Origin: Verrucomicrobiota bacterium
GTDB lineage: Bacteria > Verrucomicrobiota > Verrucomicrobiia > Opitutales > Opitutaceae
DNA length: 64,000 bases
Direction: 5' to 3'
NCBI GenBank assembly: GCA_023416735.1
Contig: JAEZGX010000040.1
Span: 21,539-85,538, forward strand
Position 1 is the first letter of the stretch; every line of letters begins with the position of its first letter. The notes under the pieces were generated by a model. It had not been told where the DNA came from and ran no database searches. It was given only the letters and a program-made list of their open reading frames with translations. A program made the translations under genes and the position numbers. Shown here one piece after another: positions 41,521-50,481 of this stretch.

Positions 41521-43848
41521 CTATGCGGCGTGAAAAGGCGCGGAGGAGCCTGATGGCGTCGGGGTGCCTGCGAGCCAGCGGCGGAAGGATTTGATTTCCG
41601 AGAGCGTGCCGGCGACGAGAACGTTGTCGCCGGCGTGGAGGCGTTCGAGGCCAGAGGGGGCGATGATCTTTTCGCCGTGGCGTTCGATGCCCACGACGCG
41701 GGTGCCGGTGAGTTGGGCGAGCTTGAGTTCGGCCAGGGTTTGGCCGGCGTGCGCGCCGTCGGGAATGACGAACGTCTCGAGAATCGAACCCCGGAATTCG
41801 TCGGCCTGGTTGGCCTGCCGGGTTGGGGTATCCAGAAGATGATTACAGGCGGCGGCGATCTGCTCGGTCTTGCCCATCAGCAGGAGTTTGTCGCCGGGGT
41901 AGACGCGGAGGTCGGGACGGATCGCGGTGATAACGTGACCATTTCTTTCGAGTTCGAGAACGGCGCAGCCGAAGCGGGAAGGAATGGCGAGGTCGAGCAG
42001 GGTGGTGCCGGCGTAGGCGGCGTTATCAGGGATGACGCATTCGGTGAGGCGAACGTCCCATTGCTCGAGGTCCTGCTGGCGCTTGCCGCGCGCGGCGTCG
42101 GCGGCGGCGGCACCGGGACCGCGCGGATCCTCGGCGAGAACCTCGCGCATGGTCGTTTGCCACTCGCTGTGCCAGTAAATGAGTTTGCGGGAGAAAATCG
42201 CGACCACGACCACGGCGGCGATGGCGATGATGCCCCAGCCCCAAAGGCCAAGCTGATCGAAAGGCACGAGCGCGTAGATCCAAATGCCGAGGCCGATCGA
42301 CATGAGGCCGATGAGGGCGTTGCGCACAACTGGGGCGGGTAGAAGTCGCGAGGAGCCGGCGACGCTTTCGGCGACGATCATGGCGACCGCGGTGAGATTT
42401 CGCCAAATCGCGACGATCGGAATGAGTGCGATGATGGCGATGATGCTCCAAAAGACCCAACCCGTGACCTCGCGCTCCAACCCGGCGACCTCGCTGTAAT
42501 CATCGAGGAAGTCGAGGAGTTGGGGTGAAAAGACCATGACCCCGGTGACGAACAGCGCTTCGACGCCAGTTTGGGCGAGGCGACCGCGGATCAGTTTCCA
42601 CGCCATGGAGTTGGTCGGCTGAGACTGCACCTGCTGGATCCAATTGTGATAGGCGTCGAACGTTCGCTGCATCCAGCGCGGCTCCACCCGTTCGCCGAAG
42701 CGAAGGATGGCGTCGGCGTGGCGATTGATCAGCGGCATGAGCAGAACCGTCAGGATCGAAGCGCCGACCGCGACCGGGTAGTAGCTGGCGGGCAGCACGG
42801 CGGTGGAGACCCCGAGTTGGGCGATGATGAAGGAGAATTCGCCGAGTGGCGTGAGGAGCAAGCCGGAGCGGCGAGCTTCGCGCGGGCGGGTGCCGCAAAT
42901 GATCAAGGCGGCGCCGGTGGCGATCGGGCGGAAGATCATCACGAAGGCGACCAAGCCGACCACCATGGGCCAGACGGGGAGCACGAGCTTCAGCTCGATC
43001 ATCATGCCGATGGCGACGAAGAATACGCTGCTGAAGAGATCGCGCATGCCGGTGAAGGCTCTTTCCACCGAGGCATATTGAGGAATCTCGGCCACGATGG
43101 CGCCGAGCAGGAAGGCACCGAGCGCGAGCGAGTAGCCGGCCTTCACGGCAATCAATGCGAGGAGAAACAAAACTCCCGCGACGATGATCGTCTGCAGTTC
43201 GGGATCGGCGCGGGCTTCGAGTCGGCGCAGCAAACGCGGGACCATCAGCAAACCGGCGCTCACCAGAAGCACGACGAACGCGCTCATGCCGGCGACGACG
43301 CGGCTGACCCCGGCCTCTTCACCCGTGCCGGTCTGCGAACCGAGGACGGTCAACATCACGACGGCGACGATGTCTTCCAGCACGGTGATGCTGAGTGCGA
43401 CTTGGGCGAAACGCTCGTGCGTGAGTTTGAGTTCGCCGACGACTTTCGCGATTACGGCCGAACTCGAAACCATGAACATGGCGGCCATGAACGTGGCTTG
43501 AAGGGGAGACCAGCCGATGGCTTTGCCGAGCGTCTGGGTGAGCACGAGCATGAACACCGCGCCCACTCCGGTGGCGGCGAGAGTCGGCGCTCCGATTCGG
43601 CCCATTTTGCTGATGCTCAAGCCCAGTCCGATGCCGAACATCAGGAACACGAGACCGACTTGGGACAGCGTTTGGATGCGGTCGACGTCGCGAAGGAACG
43701 AAAACGGGAGATTGTAGGGACCGATCAGGGTGCCGGCGACCAGGTAGCCGACGATGACGGATAAACCGAGCCGGCGGCAAATGGCGCCAGCGATGCCTGC
43801 GGCGAGCAGGACGATTGCAAGGTCTTGAATCAGGCCGATTCCATCCAT
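41521..43848 (-). CDS. CPA2-family cation:proton antiporter with two TrkA-C domains
   Basis: 775 residues. Residues 1-385 are the 12-13-helix exchanger (IVGYLVAGTLIGPYNLPFSF, VFLMFGIGLGLSISKMG, ALGAFLLGAIVAEIPQYASV). Next come a further membrane block (about 440-560) resembling mechanosensitive-channel helices and a linker. Two TrkA-C (RCK C) ligand-binding domains close the chain (GCAVLELERNGHVITAIRPD, KLLLMGKTEQIAAA; TRVVGIERHGEKIIAPSG, DNVLVAGT). It exports K+ or Na+ in exchange for H+, gated by a bound nucleotide or small ligand. The inserted extra helices make it longer than KefB/YbaL types. Confidence 0.92.
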   Translation of the reverse strand: MDGIGLIQDLAIVLLAAGIAGAICRRLGLSVIVGYLVAGTLIGPYNLPFSFLRDVDRIQTLSQVGLVFLMFGIGLGLSISKMGRIGAPTLAATGVGAVFMLVLTQTLGKAIGWSPLQATFMAAMFMVSSSAVIAKVVGELKLTHERFAQVALSITVLEDIVAVVMLTVLGSQTGTGEEAGVSRVVAGMSAFVVLLVSAGLLMVPRLLRRLEARADPELQTIIVAGVLFLLALIAVKAGYSLALGAFLLGAIVAEIPQYASVERAFTGMRDLFSSVFFVAIGMMIELKLVLPVWPMVVGLVAFVMIFRPIATGAALIICGTRPREARRSGLLLTPLGEFSFIIAQLGVSTAVLPASYYPVAVGASILTVLLMPLINRHADAILRFGERVEPRWMQRTFDAYHNWIQQVQSQPTNSMAWKLIRGRLAQTGVEALFVTGVMVFSPQLLDFLDDYSEVAGLEREVTGWVFWSIIAIIALIPIVAIWRNLTAVAMIVAESVAGSSRLLPAPVVRNALIGLMSIGLGIWIYALVPFDQLGLWGWGIIAIAAVVVVAIFSRKLIYWHSEWQTTMREVLAEDPRGPGAAAADAARGKRQQDLEQWDVRLTECVIPDNAAYAGTTLLDLAIPSRFGCAVLELERNGHVITAIRPDLRVYPGDKLLLMGKTEQIAAACNHLLDTPTRQANQADEFRGSILETFVIPDGAHAGQTLAELKLAQLTGTRVVGIERHGEKIIAPSGLERLHAGDNVLVAGTLSEIKSFRRWLAGTPTPSGSSAPFHAA

Positions 43849-44004
43849 GAGTGGCGTTGCCGCGAGAGCGACGGCAGCCGCGGCGCCGTTACCATTTGAG
43901 GCCTTTCAATGGTGTCGAGCTTGCATCAAGGATTTGGCGCAGATTCGTGCGGGTCGAGGGGACGACGGAGGGAGGAGCCGGCGGATCAAATAATATCGAA
44001 GAAA

Positions 44005-44027
44005 GGCCGCCCGGGGATCCGGCGGCC
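44005..44027 (-). terminator. Hairpin after the xylanase gene
   Basis: GGCCGCC pairs with GGCGGCC around CGGGGATCC, 33 bp past the stop of the GH10 gene, with a short A run at 44002-44004. The rest of 43849-44059 shows no gene. Confidence 0.5.
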
Positions 44028-44059
44028 GGGGAGGACGGGACGTTTCGTTGACGCGGTGT

Positions 44060-47000
44060 TTACTTCAGGATCAAGGCTCCGAACTGCGAGGGATCCTGAT
44101 ACGCGTTGCCGGAAACATCGTTCCAAGTTGCGACGCTGGTGCGTGTGCCGTTGCCGGGGCCGTCGTCGTTGACCTGAACGTCGAAGCCCAGGATCGAGCC
44201 GCGCTTCGTCTCCGCGGAATCGATACGGATGGCGGCTTCGACCACATAGCCGCCGCTGGTGCGGCGCGTCGCGCTGGTGATGTCAGCGACCGAGGTGGTG
44301 CCGCCGACGGAAACCTCGTTGTCGAAGTTCACGCGATACTGCGAGTCGTCGGCTTGGTAGGTGGTGGTTTGGGCGTTGTTGGGGTCGACGAAGATCTCGA
44401 CCGAGTCTTCTTCCCACGGATTGGGGCTGGCTTTGCTCAGCGTCGGGTCGGCGACAGTGGCATAGACGTAGAGATAGCCGGCGTCCCAGAGTAGTTTCAC
44501 TTTGGCGGTCGCGCCCTGAGTGCCGAAGGCGAAGCGATGGGTGGTGATCTCGGTGGCGTTTTTCCAGAGTTTGTCCTGCTGCCCGTCGATGGTGGGACGG
44601 CCGCGACCGACCTGCACGACGAGTTTCTCGGGGCGCAAGTGAAGTGTCCCCAAGGCGGCTTCGTCGGTGTCCTGTTGATGGCGGGTGTCGCTCCATGATT
44701 GTTTGCGGCCGGTGGCGCCATCGGTGACGCGAAGGTCGAAGCGCACTTCGCCACCGACGCTGAGAGTCCGCGAAACCGGAATGCTGGCGATGACCGCGTA
44801 GCCCTTGGCGGTGGGCAGCGTGAGGGCTTCGGCGCCGTTGGTGCGTTGAAGGCCGAGTTTCGAGAAGGTGAAACGCTGGCCGTTCGCGAGGAAGATCTCG
44901 ACCGAGTCGTTGCGCAGCCGGGTGGCGTCGGTGACCTCGACCAGCACGTAGAGATCGCGGGCGCTCCAGAGCGCACGGAATTGTCCCCACGATGCGGAAC
45001 CGTCGCCCGGAGTGAGCGGGGTGGGGGCGATGGCGGCCCAGGCTTCGAGGTTGTTGATGATGCCGCGAGCCGGACGCTGCGTGATGTTGAGCGACTGCGG
45101 CAGCACGGGGAGCTGCGATGGATCGACGATGCCCCAGTAGGCGGGCTTGGCTTGGAGACGCTCGTCGAAGAGCAGTGGTTTGTCGTCGCGCGCGATCGGG
45201 AAGGTTTTCAGCCACGTGTTGTCGTCGGCCAGACCCCAGAACGTAACGGAGCTGATCTGGCTGCTCTTGGCGCGAAACAGGTTGAAGAGATCGCGGTAGC
45301 GGTAGCCCTGCAGAACAAGCGTTTCTTCGCTTACGGGCGCGGTGTCGTTGTCGTTTGAATACGCGCTGATATCCAGCTCGGTGATTTGGTTGTCGAGGCC
45401 GAGCGCGGTAAACGTGTCGAGGCTCGTGGCGATCTCGGTGAGCGAAGGCCAACCGATGCGGATGTGAGTTTGATGGCCAACGCCGTCGACGCGGACGCCG
45501 CGCTGGAGCAGGCCCTGGACGACGTTTTTCAACGCGGCGAGCTTGGCGGGCTCGTGCGTGTTGTAGTCGTTGATGAAGAGGCTGCCGGCGCCCTGCAGGA
45601 TTTCATCGGCGAACTGGAAGGCGAGATCGATGAACTCGGGGCCGACGATTTGGAGCCACGGACTGTTGCGCAGGCCGTTGGGGCCGGAGGTGTCGATGAC
45701 CTCGTTGACGACGTCCCAATCGTTCACGACATCGGCGTAGCGCGCGACGACGGCGTGGATGTGCGTGCGCATGCGCTGGATCAGCAGATCGCGATGCGCG
45801 GGGTTGCCCGGTTGAAGCGGATTGCCGGCGGCATCGCGGAAAACCCAGGCGGGCGTTTGATTGTGCCAGATGAGCGTGTGGCCGCGCATCTTCAGGCCGT
45901 GGGTGCGAGCGAAGTTGGCGATGGCGTCGGCGCGGGCCCAGTTGAACGAACCCTCGGCAGGTTGCAGTGAGTCCCATTTCATCTCGTTGCCCGCGACGAT
46001 GGTGTTGAAGTGCAACAGGAGGAGTTCGGCATGGGCGCCGTTGAGTTCGGCCACGGACACCGCGGCGCCGACGTCGAAGTAAGGCGCGAGCACCTCGTGG
46101 ACGGACGGGAGATCCTGGATCTCGGGCGGCTCGATAAAATCGAGGATGAAGTCGTCGATGTAGAACGACGGCGTGCCTTCCGCGGTTTCGACGTAGAGTT
46201 GGAGCTGCGTGGCATCGAGGCCGAACGTGTAGAGCGTCGAGAGGTCCACCCATGCAGCATCGGTCACGGTCGTGTTGCCGATGACGGTGTGGAATGTGGT
46301 GCTACCGTTGAAATCGGCCTGCAGGCTGACGCGGAAGCGTGTGGCAGGCTCGCCGGGCGCGAGACGCACGCGGACGCCGATGGCGTATTGATATCCCTTG
46401 GACAACTTACCGAGCACGTCGATGGTGGGCCCCTGCCAGCTGGCGGCTCGATCCGTGACTTTGAGACTGTAGTTGCCGCTCGCGGAGAGTTCGGTCGTCG
46501 GCGTGAGCGTCACGGGGCCGCGTGGAGTCCAACCTTCCGCGGTGCCGGTTTCGAAATCGGTGGCGAGTCCGGACGTATCCGGTGGCGGCGGTTCGACGTC
46601 GTCGGGACCGACGATGGTGAAGTCGTCGAGGTAGTAGGCGGCGGTGGCGTCGTCGCTTTCGAGGTAGAGCGTGAGGTTGTCGTTGGTCGCGGAGGCGAAA
46701 CTGAAGTTGCCTTGGAGTCTGACCCACGCGGCGTCGGTGACGGGAACGGGATTGTTGATTTGAACGTAGCTGTTGCTTGCGGCGCCGGTCGCGCGCATCT
46801 CGACCGTGAACTTTAGATTGCTCGCGGGTTGTCCATCGGCGAGGCGGACCCAGCCGGAAATTTGGTAAGTCGTGTTGGCGGACAAGGTGGTGCGGAGATC
46901 GCGCGCGGGGCCATTCCACGTCGCGGTGCGGCCTGTTGTTTTCAGGCTGCGTGCGCCGGTGTAAGCAGCCTCGTTGGTGCTGGTGAGCGCGACGGAACCG

Positions 47001-47185
47001 CGCGGAGCCCAGCCCTGCGTGGTCCCGTCTTCGAAATCGTTGGAGACGATTTCTGCGGCGGTTGATGCGGAGCAGACGGTGAGGGCGGCGATTAGGCAGC
47101 TAATCTGACAGGAGGCTCGGAGGAGCGCGGCGTGCGAGCGAGCGGCTCGCCCGCGGCCGAGGACGGCAGCGAACAGATGGATCAT
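44060..47185 (-). CDS. Multidomain secreted GH10 endo-1,4-beta-xylanase (CBM4/9 x2 - GH10 - CBM9 x2)
   Basis: 1041 residues from ATG 47185 with a long signal peptide ending CSASTAAE. Two CBM4/9-type modules lie at about 45-190 and 205-355: DFEDGTTQGWAPRGSVALTS and DFETGTAEGWTPRGPVTLTP are near-copies. The GH10 barrel spans about 365-705, with acid/base Glu in WDVVNEVID and nucleophile Glu in ITELDISA; HTLIWHNQTPAWVF is a family block. Two CBM9-type modules follow (WSARDLYVLVEVTDATRLRN and KVKLLWDAGYLYVYATVADP). It depolymerises xylan outside the cell, held to the polymer by four binding modules. Layout and length match large anaerobe xylanases. It stands alone. Confidence 0.93.
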   Translation of the reverse strand: MIHLFAAVLGRGRAARSHAALLRASCQISCLIAALTVCSASTAAEIVSNDFEDGTTQGWAPRGSVALTSTNEAAYTGARSLKTTGRTATWNGPARDLRTTLSANTTYQISGWVRLADGQPASNLKFTVEMRATGAASNSYVQINNPVPVTDAAWVRLQGNFSFASATNDNLTLYLESDDATAAYYLDDFTIVGPDDVEPPPPDTSGLATDFETGTAEGWTPRGPVTLTPTTELSASGNYSLKVTDRAASWQGPTIDVLGKLSKGYQYAIGVRVRLAPGEPATRFRVSLQADFNGSTTFHTVIGNTTVTDAAWVDLSTLYTFGLDATQLQLYVETAEGTPSFYIDDFILDFIEPPEIQDLPSVHEVLAPYFDVGAAVSVAELNGAHAELLLLHFNTIVAGNEMKWDSLQPAEGSFNWARADAIANFARTHGLKMRGHTLIWHNQTPAWVFRDAAGNPLQPGNPAHRDLLIQRMRTHIHAVVARYADVVNDWDVVNEVIDTSGPNGLRNSPWLQIVGPEFIDLAFQFADEILQGAGSLFINDYNTHEPAKLAALKNVVQGLLQRGVRVDGVGHQTHIRIGWPSLTEIATSLDTFTALGLDNQITELDISAYSNDNDTAPVSEETLVLQGYRYRDLFNLFRAKSSQISSVTFWGLADDNTWLKTFPIARDDKPLLFDERLQAKPAYWGIVDPSQLPVLPQSLNITQRPARGIINNLEAWAAIAPTPLTPGDGSASWGQFRALWSARDLYVLVEVTDATRLRNDSVEIFLANGQRFTFSKLGLQRTNGAEALTLPTAKGYAVIASIPVSRTLSVGGEVRFDLRVTDGATGRKQSWSDTRHQQDTDEAALGTLHLRPEKLVVQVGRGRPTIDGQQDKLWKNATEITTHRFAFGTQGATAKVKLLWDAGYLYVYATVADPTLSKASPNPWEEDSVEIFVDPNNAQTTTYQADDSQYRVNFDNEVSVGGTTSVADITSATRRTSGGYVVEAAIRIDSAETKRGSILGFDVQVNDDGPGNGTRTSVATWNDVSGNAYQDPSQFGALILK

Positions 47186-47368
47186 GGTGGGGTGGTTTTG
47201 GAGTAACGGAGAAGACGACCGCCGGATGGAAGCACGGGGCGGGGGACAGGGCGGCGGTCGTGGGGCGAACGATAAGGGCGGCGGCACGGTTCCGCGGAAA
47301 AGCGCTCCAGCAAATGGACGCAGATGCTAATTTTAGAACTTTGTGATGGAGAGAGCAGCACGCATTGA

Positions 47369-47604
47369 ACGAGCGCGAGTTACGCGGACATCGGAGAAAA
47401 CCCGATCCTGGTGGCGTTTTGGTCGGCAGATCGCGAAACGTTCGGGGAACTGGACGCGAGCAATGCGGAGTGTGTCGCGGATGCGTTGCGGCGCGTGTGC
47501 GTTTGCAGATGGACCTCGCAGATCTGCCGCACGAGCGGGTGAAATTATCGCCGTGGCTTGACAGAATGAATGCGCGGTCAATTGGTGTGCGTGCGCCGCC
47601 ATGA
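47369..47604 (+). pseudogene. Degraded thioredoxin-like fragment (one frame break)
   Basis: Frame one reads ENPILVAFWSADRETFGELD, then ASNAECVADALRRV up to about 47505. A one-base shift continues as VRLQMDLADLPHERVKLSPW, then LDRMNARSIGVRAPP to the stop at 47604. Together this has the order of a thioredoxin fold: beta-3 (LVAFW), helix, a beta strand with acidic turn (LQMDLADL) and the cis-Pro element (GVRAPP). The CxxC is replaced by SADR. No start codon is seen after the TGA at 47366. It is probably a decayed gene. Confidence 0.35.
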
Positions 47605-47828
47605 AATCCGTCATCAACACTTCGCGTTTGTTTGGAGTCTTGATGCGTGCGGTCTGTCCTAAGCGGACGGAGCCCGCTGACTAAGAGCGACCCCACGCGG
47701 GGCGTCAAAGTCCCGGAGCTCCGTCAGTCCTAACGCAGACGATGTCTGCTTGCGCGCCATGTCCGGCACAGGCGCTTAACCTCGAACGCCGCGCTGCGGC
47801 GAAACCTCAACCCCAGAGAAGAAACGAC
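47605..47828 (+). promoter_or_regulatory. Leader region of the cupin gene
   Basis: No gene seen. It holds small hairpins, for example CGCAGAC-GA-GTCTGCTTGCG-like pairing near 47734, and a GGACGGAGC...GCTCCGTC pair between 47665 and 47725. TTGACA at 47558 is a perfect -35 hexamer, but I see no good -10 at 17 bp. AGAGAAG lies 9 bp before the ATG at 47829. Confidence 0.3.
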
Positions 47829-48182
47829 ATGAAATCCCTCATCATCCTTGATCCTCCTCACAGTGCGAACGTCCGCGCCATCTTGGCGAAGGACGGATAT
47901 GCTTGTTCGATTGTGTCCCTCGAGGCCGGTGAGCAACTCGCGATCGAGCGTTCACCGCGCGGCGAGGAGCACCTGCTCTTCGTGCTCGACGGCAGTCTCA
48001 CAGTGCGTGCTGACAAGCTGAATACACTGTTGGGCAAAAACGAAGCTCACGTATTGCCGAAGGATCTCGACTGCACGATCGAGGCCGCGGAGGAGCGGCC
48101 GGCGAAGTTCCTGCGGGTCGATGTCCCGGCGCGGCAAATCGTGGACGCCCCTCTTTACACGCTGGAGGCGGAGCGCGGTTAA
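47829..48182 (+). CDS. Cupin-domain protein
   Basis: 117 residues forming one small beta-barrel. GEEHLLFVLDGSLTVRADKL and NEAHVLPKDLDCTIEAAEER match the two conserved cupin motifs in spacing. Of the usual metal ligands only scattered His/Glu remain (the EEH and EAH residues), so metal binding is uncertain. It is cytoplasmic. It uses C-ending codons more than most plus-strand genes here, hinting at higher expression. The rnk-like gene follows 70 bp downstream on the same strand, so they may form a unit. Confidence 0.8.
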   Translation: MKSLIILDPPHSANVRAILAKDGYACSIVSLEAGEQLAIERSPRGEEHLLFVLDGSLTVRADKLNTLLGKNEAHVLPKDLDCTIEAAEERPAKFLRVDVPARQIVDAPLYTLEAERG

Positions 48183-48252
48183 TCGCCGCGCTTCAATTCC
48201 GGCTCCTGCCCAGCCACCCCTACAACCAGCTCGACGATCAATCCATACCTCC

Positions 48253-48654
48253 ATGAACGAACGACCCATTTACATCGCGAACGACGATCATACCAAGCTC
48301 CGCCTGCTGCTCGATTCGCTCGGCGCATCAAGCCGCAGTCCGGCGGTGCAGAAACTCCGCGGGGAGCTTGACCGTGCGGTCGTGCTCGATGCCAACGCCG
48401 TGCCGCCGGGCGTGGTGACGCTGAACGCGAAGTTCGAAATCGAAGACCTGTCCACCGGCGAAATCGACGCTTACACGTTGGTGTTTCCCGACCGGGCGAA
48501 CGTCGATCAGCAGATGCTCTCGGTGCTCGCGCCGATCGGCACGGCGGTGCTCGGCTATCGGGAAGGCGATGAAGTCGAATGGACCACGCCGGGCGGCGTG
48601 CGGCGTTTCCGTATTCGGCGGGTGACGCGGCCGGAAGTCGCGGTGGCGGGCTAG
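48253..48654 (+). CDS. rnk: Rnk/GreA-like nucleoside diphosphate kinase regulator
   Basis: 133 residues. The N-terminus PIYIANDDHTKLRLLLDSLG is the short coiled-coil segment of Rnk. The C-terminal FKBP-like GreA/GreB domain contains VTLNAKFEIEDLSTGEIDAY, LSVLAPIGTAVLGYREGDEV and TTPGGVRRFRIRRV. Rnk binds RNA polymerase at the secondary channel in competition with GreA but lacks the long coiled coil with catalytic acids. The ATG at 48253 is clear. It lies downstream of the cupin gene and ahead of the aldo/keto reductase-like gene. Confidence 0.9.
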   Translation: MNERPIYIANDDHTKLRLLLDSLGASSRSPAVQKLRGELDRAVVLDANAVPPGVVTLNAKFEIEDLSTGEIDAYTLVFPDRANVDQQMLSVLAPIGTAVLGYREGDEVEWTTPGGVRRFRIRRVTRPEVAVAG

Positions 48655-48787
48655 GGATCGCGGGCGAAGGGCGCCCGCTGTTGGAACATTATCGTGAGCG
48701 GCGCGGTCGTCCGAGCCGCTCGTGTGCGTCTGCGCGCAGGCGCAACATCAAACCCCGGCGCTTTGTCGCGCCAACGCATCCGCAAAA

Positions 48788-49810
48788 ATGATACACAAAC
48801 GGAATTTAGGCCGGACCGGTTTGCGCGTCTCGGAACTTTGTCTCGGCACCTTGAACTTCGGTTGGAAGACGGACGACGCCTCATCGTTGGCCATCCTTGA
48901 TGCCTTTCACGCCGCGGGCGGGACTTTCCTGCAGGCGACCGCGATTTCGCCGACGGTCGGGCTTCCCTCGGTTTCGACCGGCTACTCGGAAGAGGTGATC
49001 GGGAAGTGGTGGACCTCTCGTGGCGTGGAGCGTCGTGAGTTGGTGCTCGCGACCCGGATCGATGTGCGGCGCACGCACGCGCCGGGGGAAAAGTTGGCGG
49101 ACGTCGTCTGTGCGAGGGTGCGCGAATCGATGCAGCGCCTGCAGACGGATTATCTAGATCTGTTGGTGCTGGAATGGAGCGAGGATCTGTTGCCGATGGG
49201 CGAGTTCCTGGAGGCGTTCGGCGCGGTGGTGCGTTCCTGTCATGTGCGCTATCTCGCGACGGCGAATTTCCCGGCGTGGCGGGTGATGGACTGTGTGTCG
49301 CGGGCGTTTCAACGGAACGCGTGCCGCATGGAGGCGTTGCAGGCGGAGTATTCGTTGATGACGCGGACGCGGTTCGAGCCCGAAGTGATGCGGTTGTGTG
49401 AGGAGCTGAGGTTGGGCTTTCTGGCGACGCTTCCGCTGGCGGGAGGATTCCTGACGCGGCGCGCACCGGGTCTGTTCGGTTCGTTGGGCGCGCGCGAGTG
49501 GGTGCCGCAGCGTTTTGACGCATCGTATGGAGATGCGGCGCTTGGTGCGATCGAGTCGGTGGCGGCGCGGCATGAAGCGAGCCCTGCGCAGGTGGCGCTC
49601 GCGTGGGTGTTGTCGAATCCGACGGTGGCATCCGCGGTGATCGGTGTGCGGTCGGTGGCGGAGTTGCGCGAGCTGGTGCAAGCCAGCGAACTGAAACTTG
49701 CGCCCTCCGATCTCGACGAACTGGCGCACGCCACGGCGGCGGAGGCTGTCTTTATTCCGCCCCCTTCGGCCGGGCGAGAGACGAGAATTCCGAGCGCGAG
49801 CGGAGTTTGA
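48788..49810 (+). CDS. Aldo/keto reductase family protein lacking the catalytic tetrad
   Basis: 340 residues with a complete AKR (alpha/beta)8 fold: RNLGRTGLRVSELCLGTLNF at the start, then GYSEEVIGKWW, RLQTDYLDLLVLEWSED, SPAQVALAWVLSNPTVASAV and VIGVRSVAELRELV. Active AKRs need Asp-Tyr-Lys-His. Here the Asp position is Gln49 (FLQATAIS), the Tyr position Ser54, the Lys position Arg90 (LATRIDV) and the His position Glu129 (VLEWS). All four are replaced, so reductase activity is unlikely. The NADPH-binding C-terminal part looks intact. It might be a cofactor-binding sensor or scaffold. It is convergent with the LuxR-type regulator. Confidence 0.85.
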   Translation: MIHKRNLGRTGLRVSELCLGTLNFGWKTDDASSLAILDAFHAAGGTFLQATAISPTVGLPSVSTGYSEEVIGKWWTSRGVERRELVLATRIDVRRTHAPGEKLADVVCARVRESMQRLQTDYLDLLVLEWSEDLLPMGEFLEAFGAVVRSCHVRYLATANFPAWRVMDCVSRAFQRNACRMEALQAEYSLMTRTRFEPEVMRLCEELRLGFLATLPLAGGFLTRRAPGLFGSLGAREWVPQRFDASYGDAALGAIESVAARHEASPAQVALAWVLSNPTVASAVIGVRSVAELRELVQASELKLAPSDLDELAHATAAEAVFIPPPSAGRETRIPSASGV

Positions 49811-49815
49811 AGTCG

Positions 49816-49843
49816 AGCGCCGCCGCTTCGCCGCCGCGGCGCT
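49816..49843. terminator. Bidirectional hairpin between the AKR-like and response regulator genes
   Basis: AGCGCCGC pairs with GCGGCGCT around a 12-nt loop, filling the 32-bp gap between two convergent genes. Confidence 0.5.
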
Positions 49844-50481
49844 TATTCGAGCTGGATGATGCCGCGCTTGACGGCGGTGAGGATTGCCTGAGTGCGGTCG
49901 CTGACGCGGAGCTTGGAGAGGATGTTGGTGACGTGGATCTTGATCGTGCCTTCGACCACCTGCAGCTCGGCACCGATCTCTTTGTTGCTGAGACCGCGGG
50001 CGACGAGTTGAAGCACCTCGATCTCGCGCGGTGAGAGTTGTGAAAGCACCCGCCCGTTCATGCGGGTCGCGATTTCGGGCGGAAGATATTGTTCGCCCTG
50101 ATGAACCTTGCGGATCGCGTCGAGCAGCCGATCGAGCGCCATTTCTTTAACGACGAATCCCGAGGCGCCAGCCTTGAGCGCGCGATAGACCTCGTCGCCG
50201 CTGGCGTAGTTGCTGAAAATCAGAATACGGATGTCGCCGAACTCCTGGCGCAGGGCCGCGATGGTTTCGAAGCCGGTCATCCCTTGCATGCGGAGGTCGA
50301 GCACAACGACATCGGGACGGTGCTCGCGAAACGCGACGATCGCGTCGGCGCCGTTTTCGGCATCGGCGACCACCTCCATGTCGGGTTCGCCGCTGGCGGC
50401 GGTCATCAGGCCCATGCGAAGGACGATATGGTCGTCGACAAGGAGGATGCGGATTTTCTCAGGATGCGTGGTGTTTTGCAT
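49843..50481 (-). CDS. LuxR/NarL-family response regulator
   Basis: 212 residues. The receiver spans 10-125: IRILLVDDHIVLRMGLM, phospho-Asp in DVVVLDLRMQGMTG and Lys in GASGFVVKEMALD. A linker leads to the LuxR helix-turn-helix (LSPREIEVLQLVARGLSNKE, then IGAELQVVEGTIKIHVTNIL). It is phosphorylated by the kinase encoded immediately upstream, whose gene overlaps it by 23 bp, so the two are translationally linked. Its target is probably the divergent TonB receptor promoter (inference from position). Confidence 0.95.
   Translation of the reverse strand: MQNTTHPEKIRILLVDDHIVLRMGLMTAASGEPDMEVVADAENGADAIVAFREHRPDVVVLDLRMQGMTGFETIAALRQEFGDIRILIFSNYASGDEVYRALKAGASGFVVKEMALDRLLDAIRKVHQGEQYLPPEIATRMNGRVLSQLSPREIEVLQLVARGLSNKEIGAELQVVEGTIKIHVTNILSKLRVSDRTQAILTAVKRGIIQLE

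Noticed and set aside
43851..44051. A 66-codon open frame between the antiporter and xylanase genes.
   Set aside because: Gly/Arg-rich, no homology pattern, and it contains the terminator hairpin at 44005.
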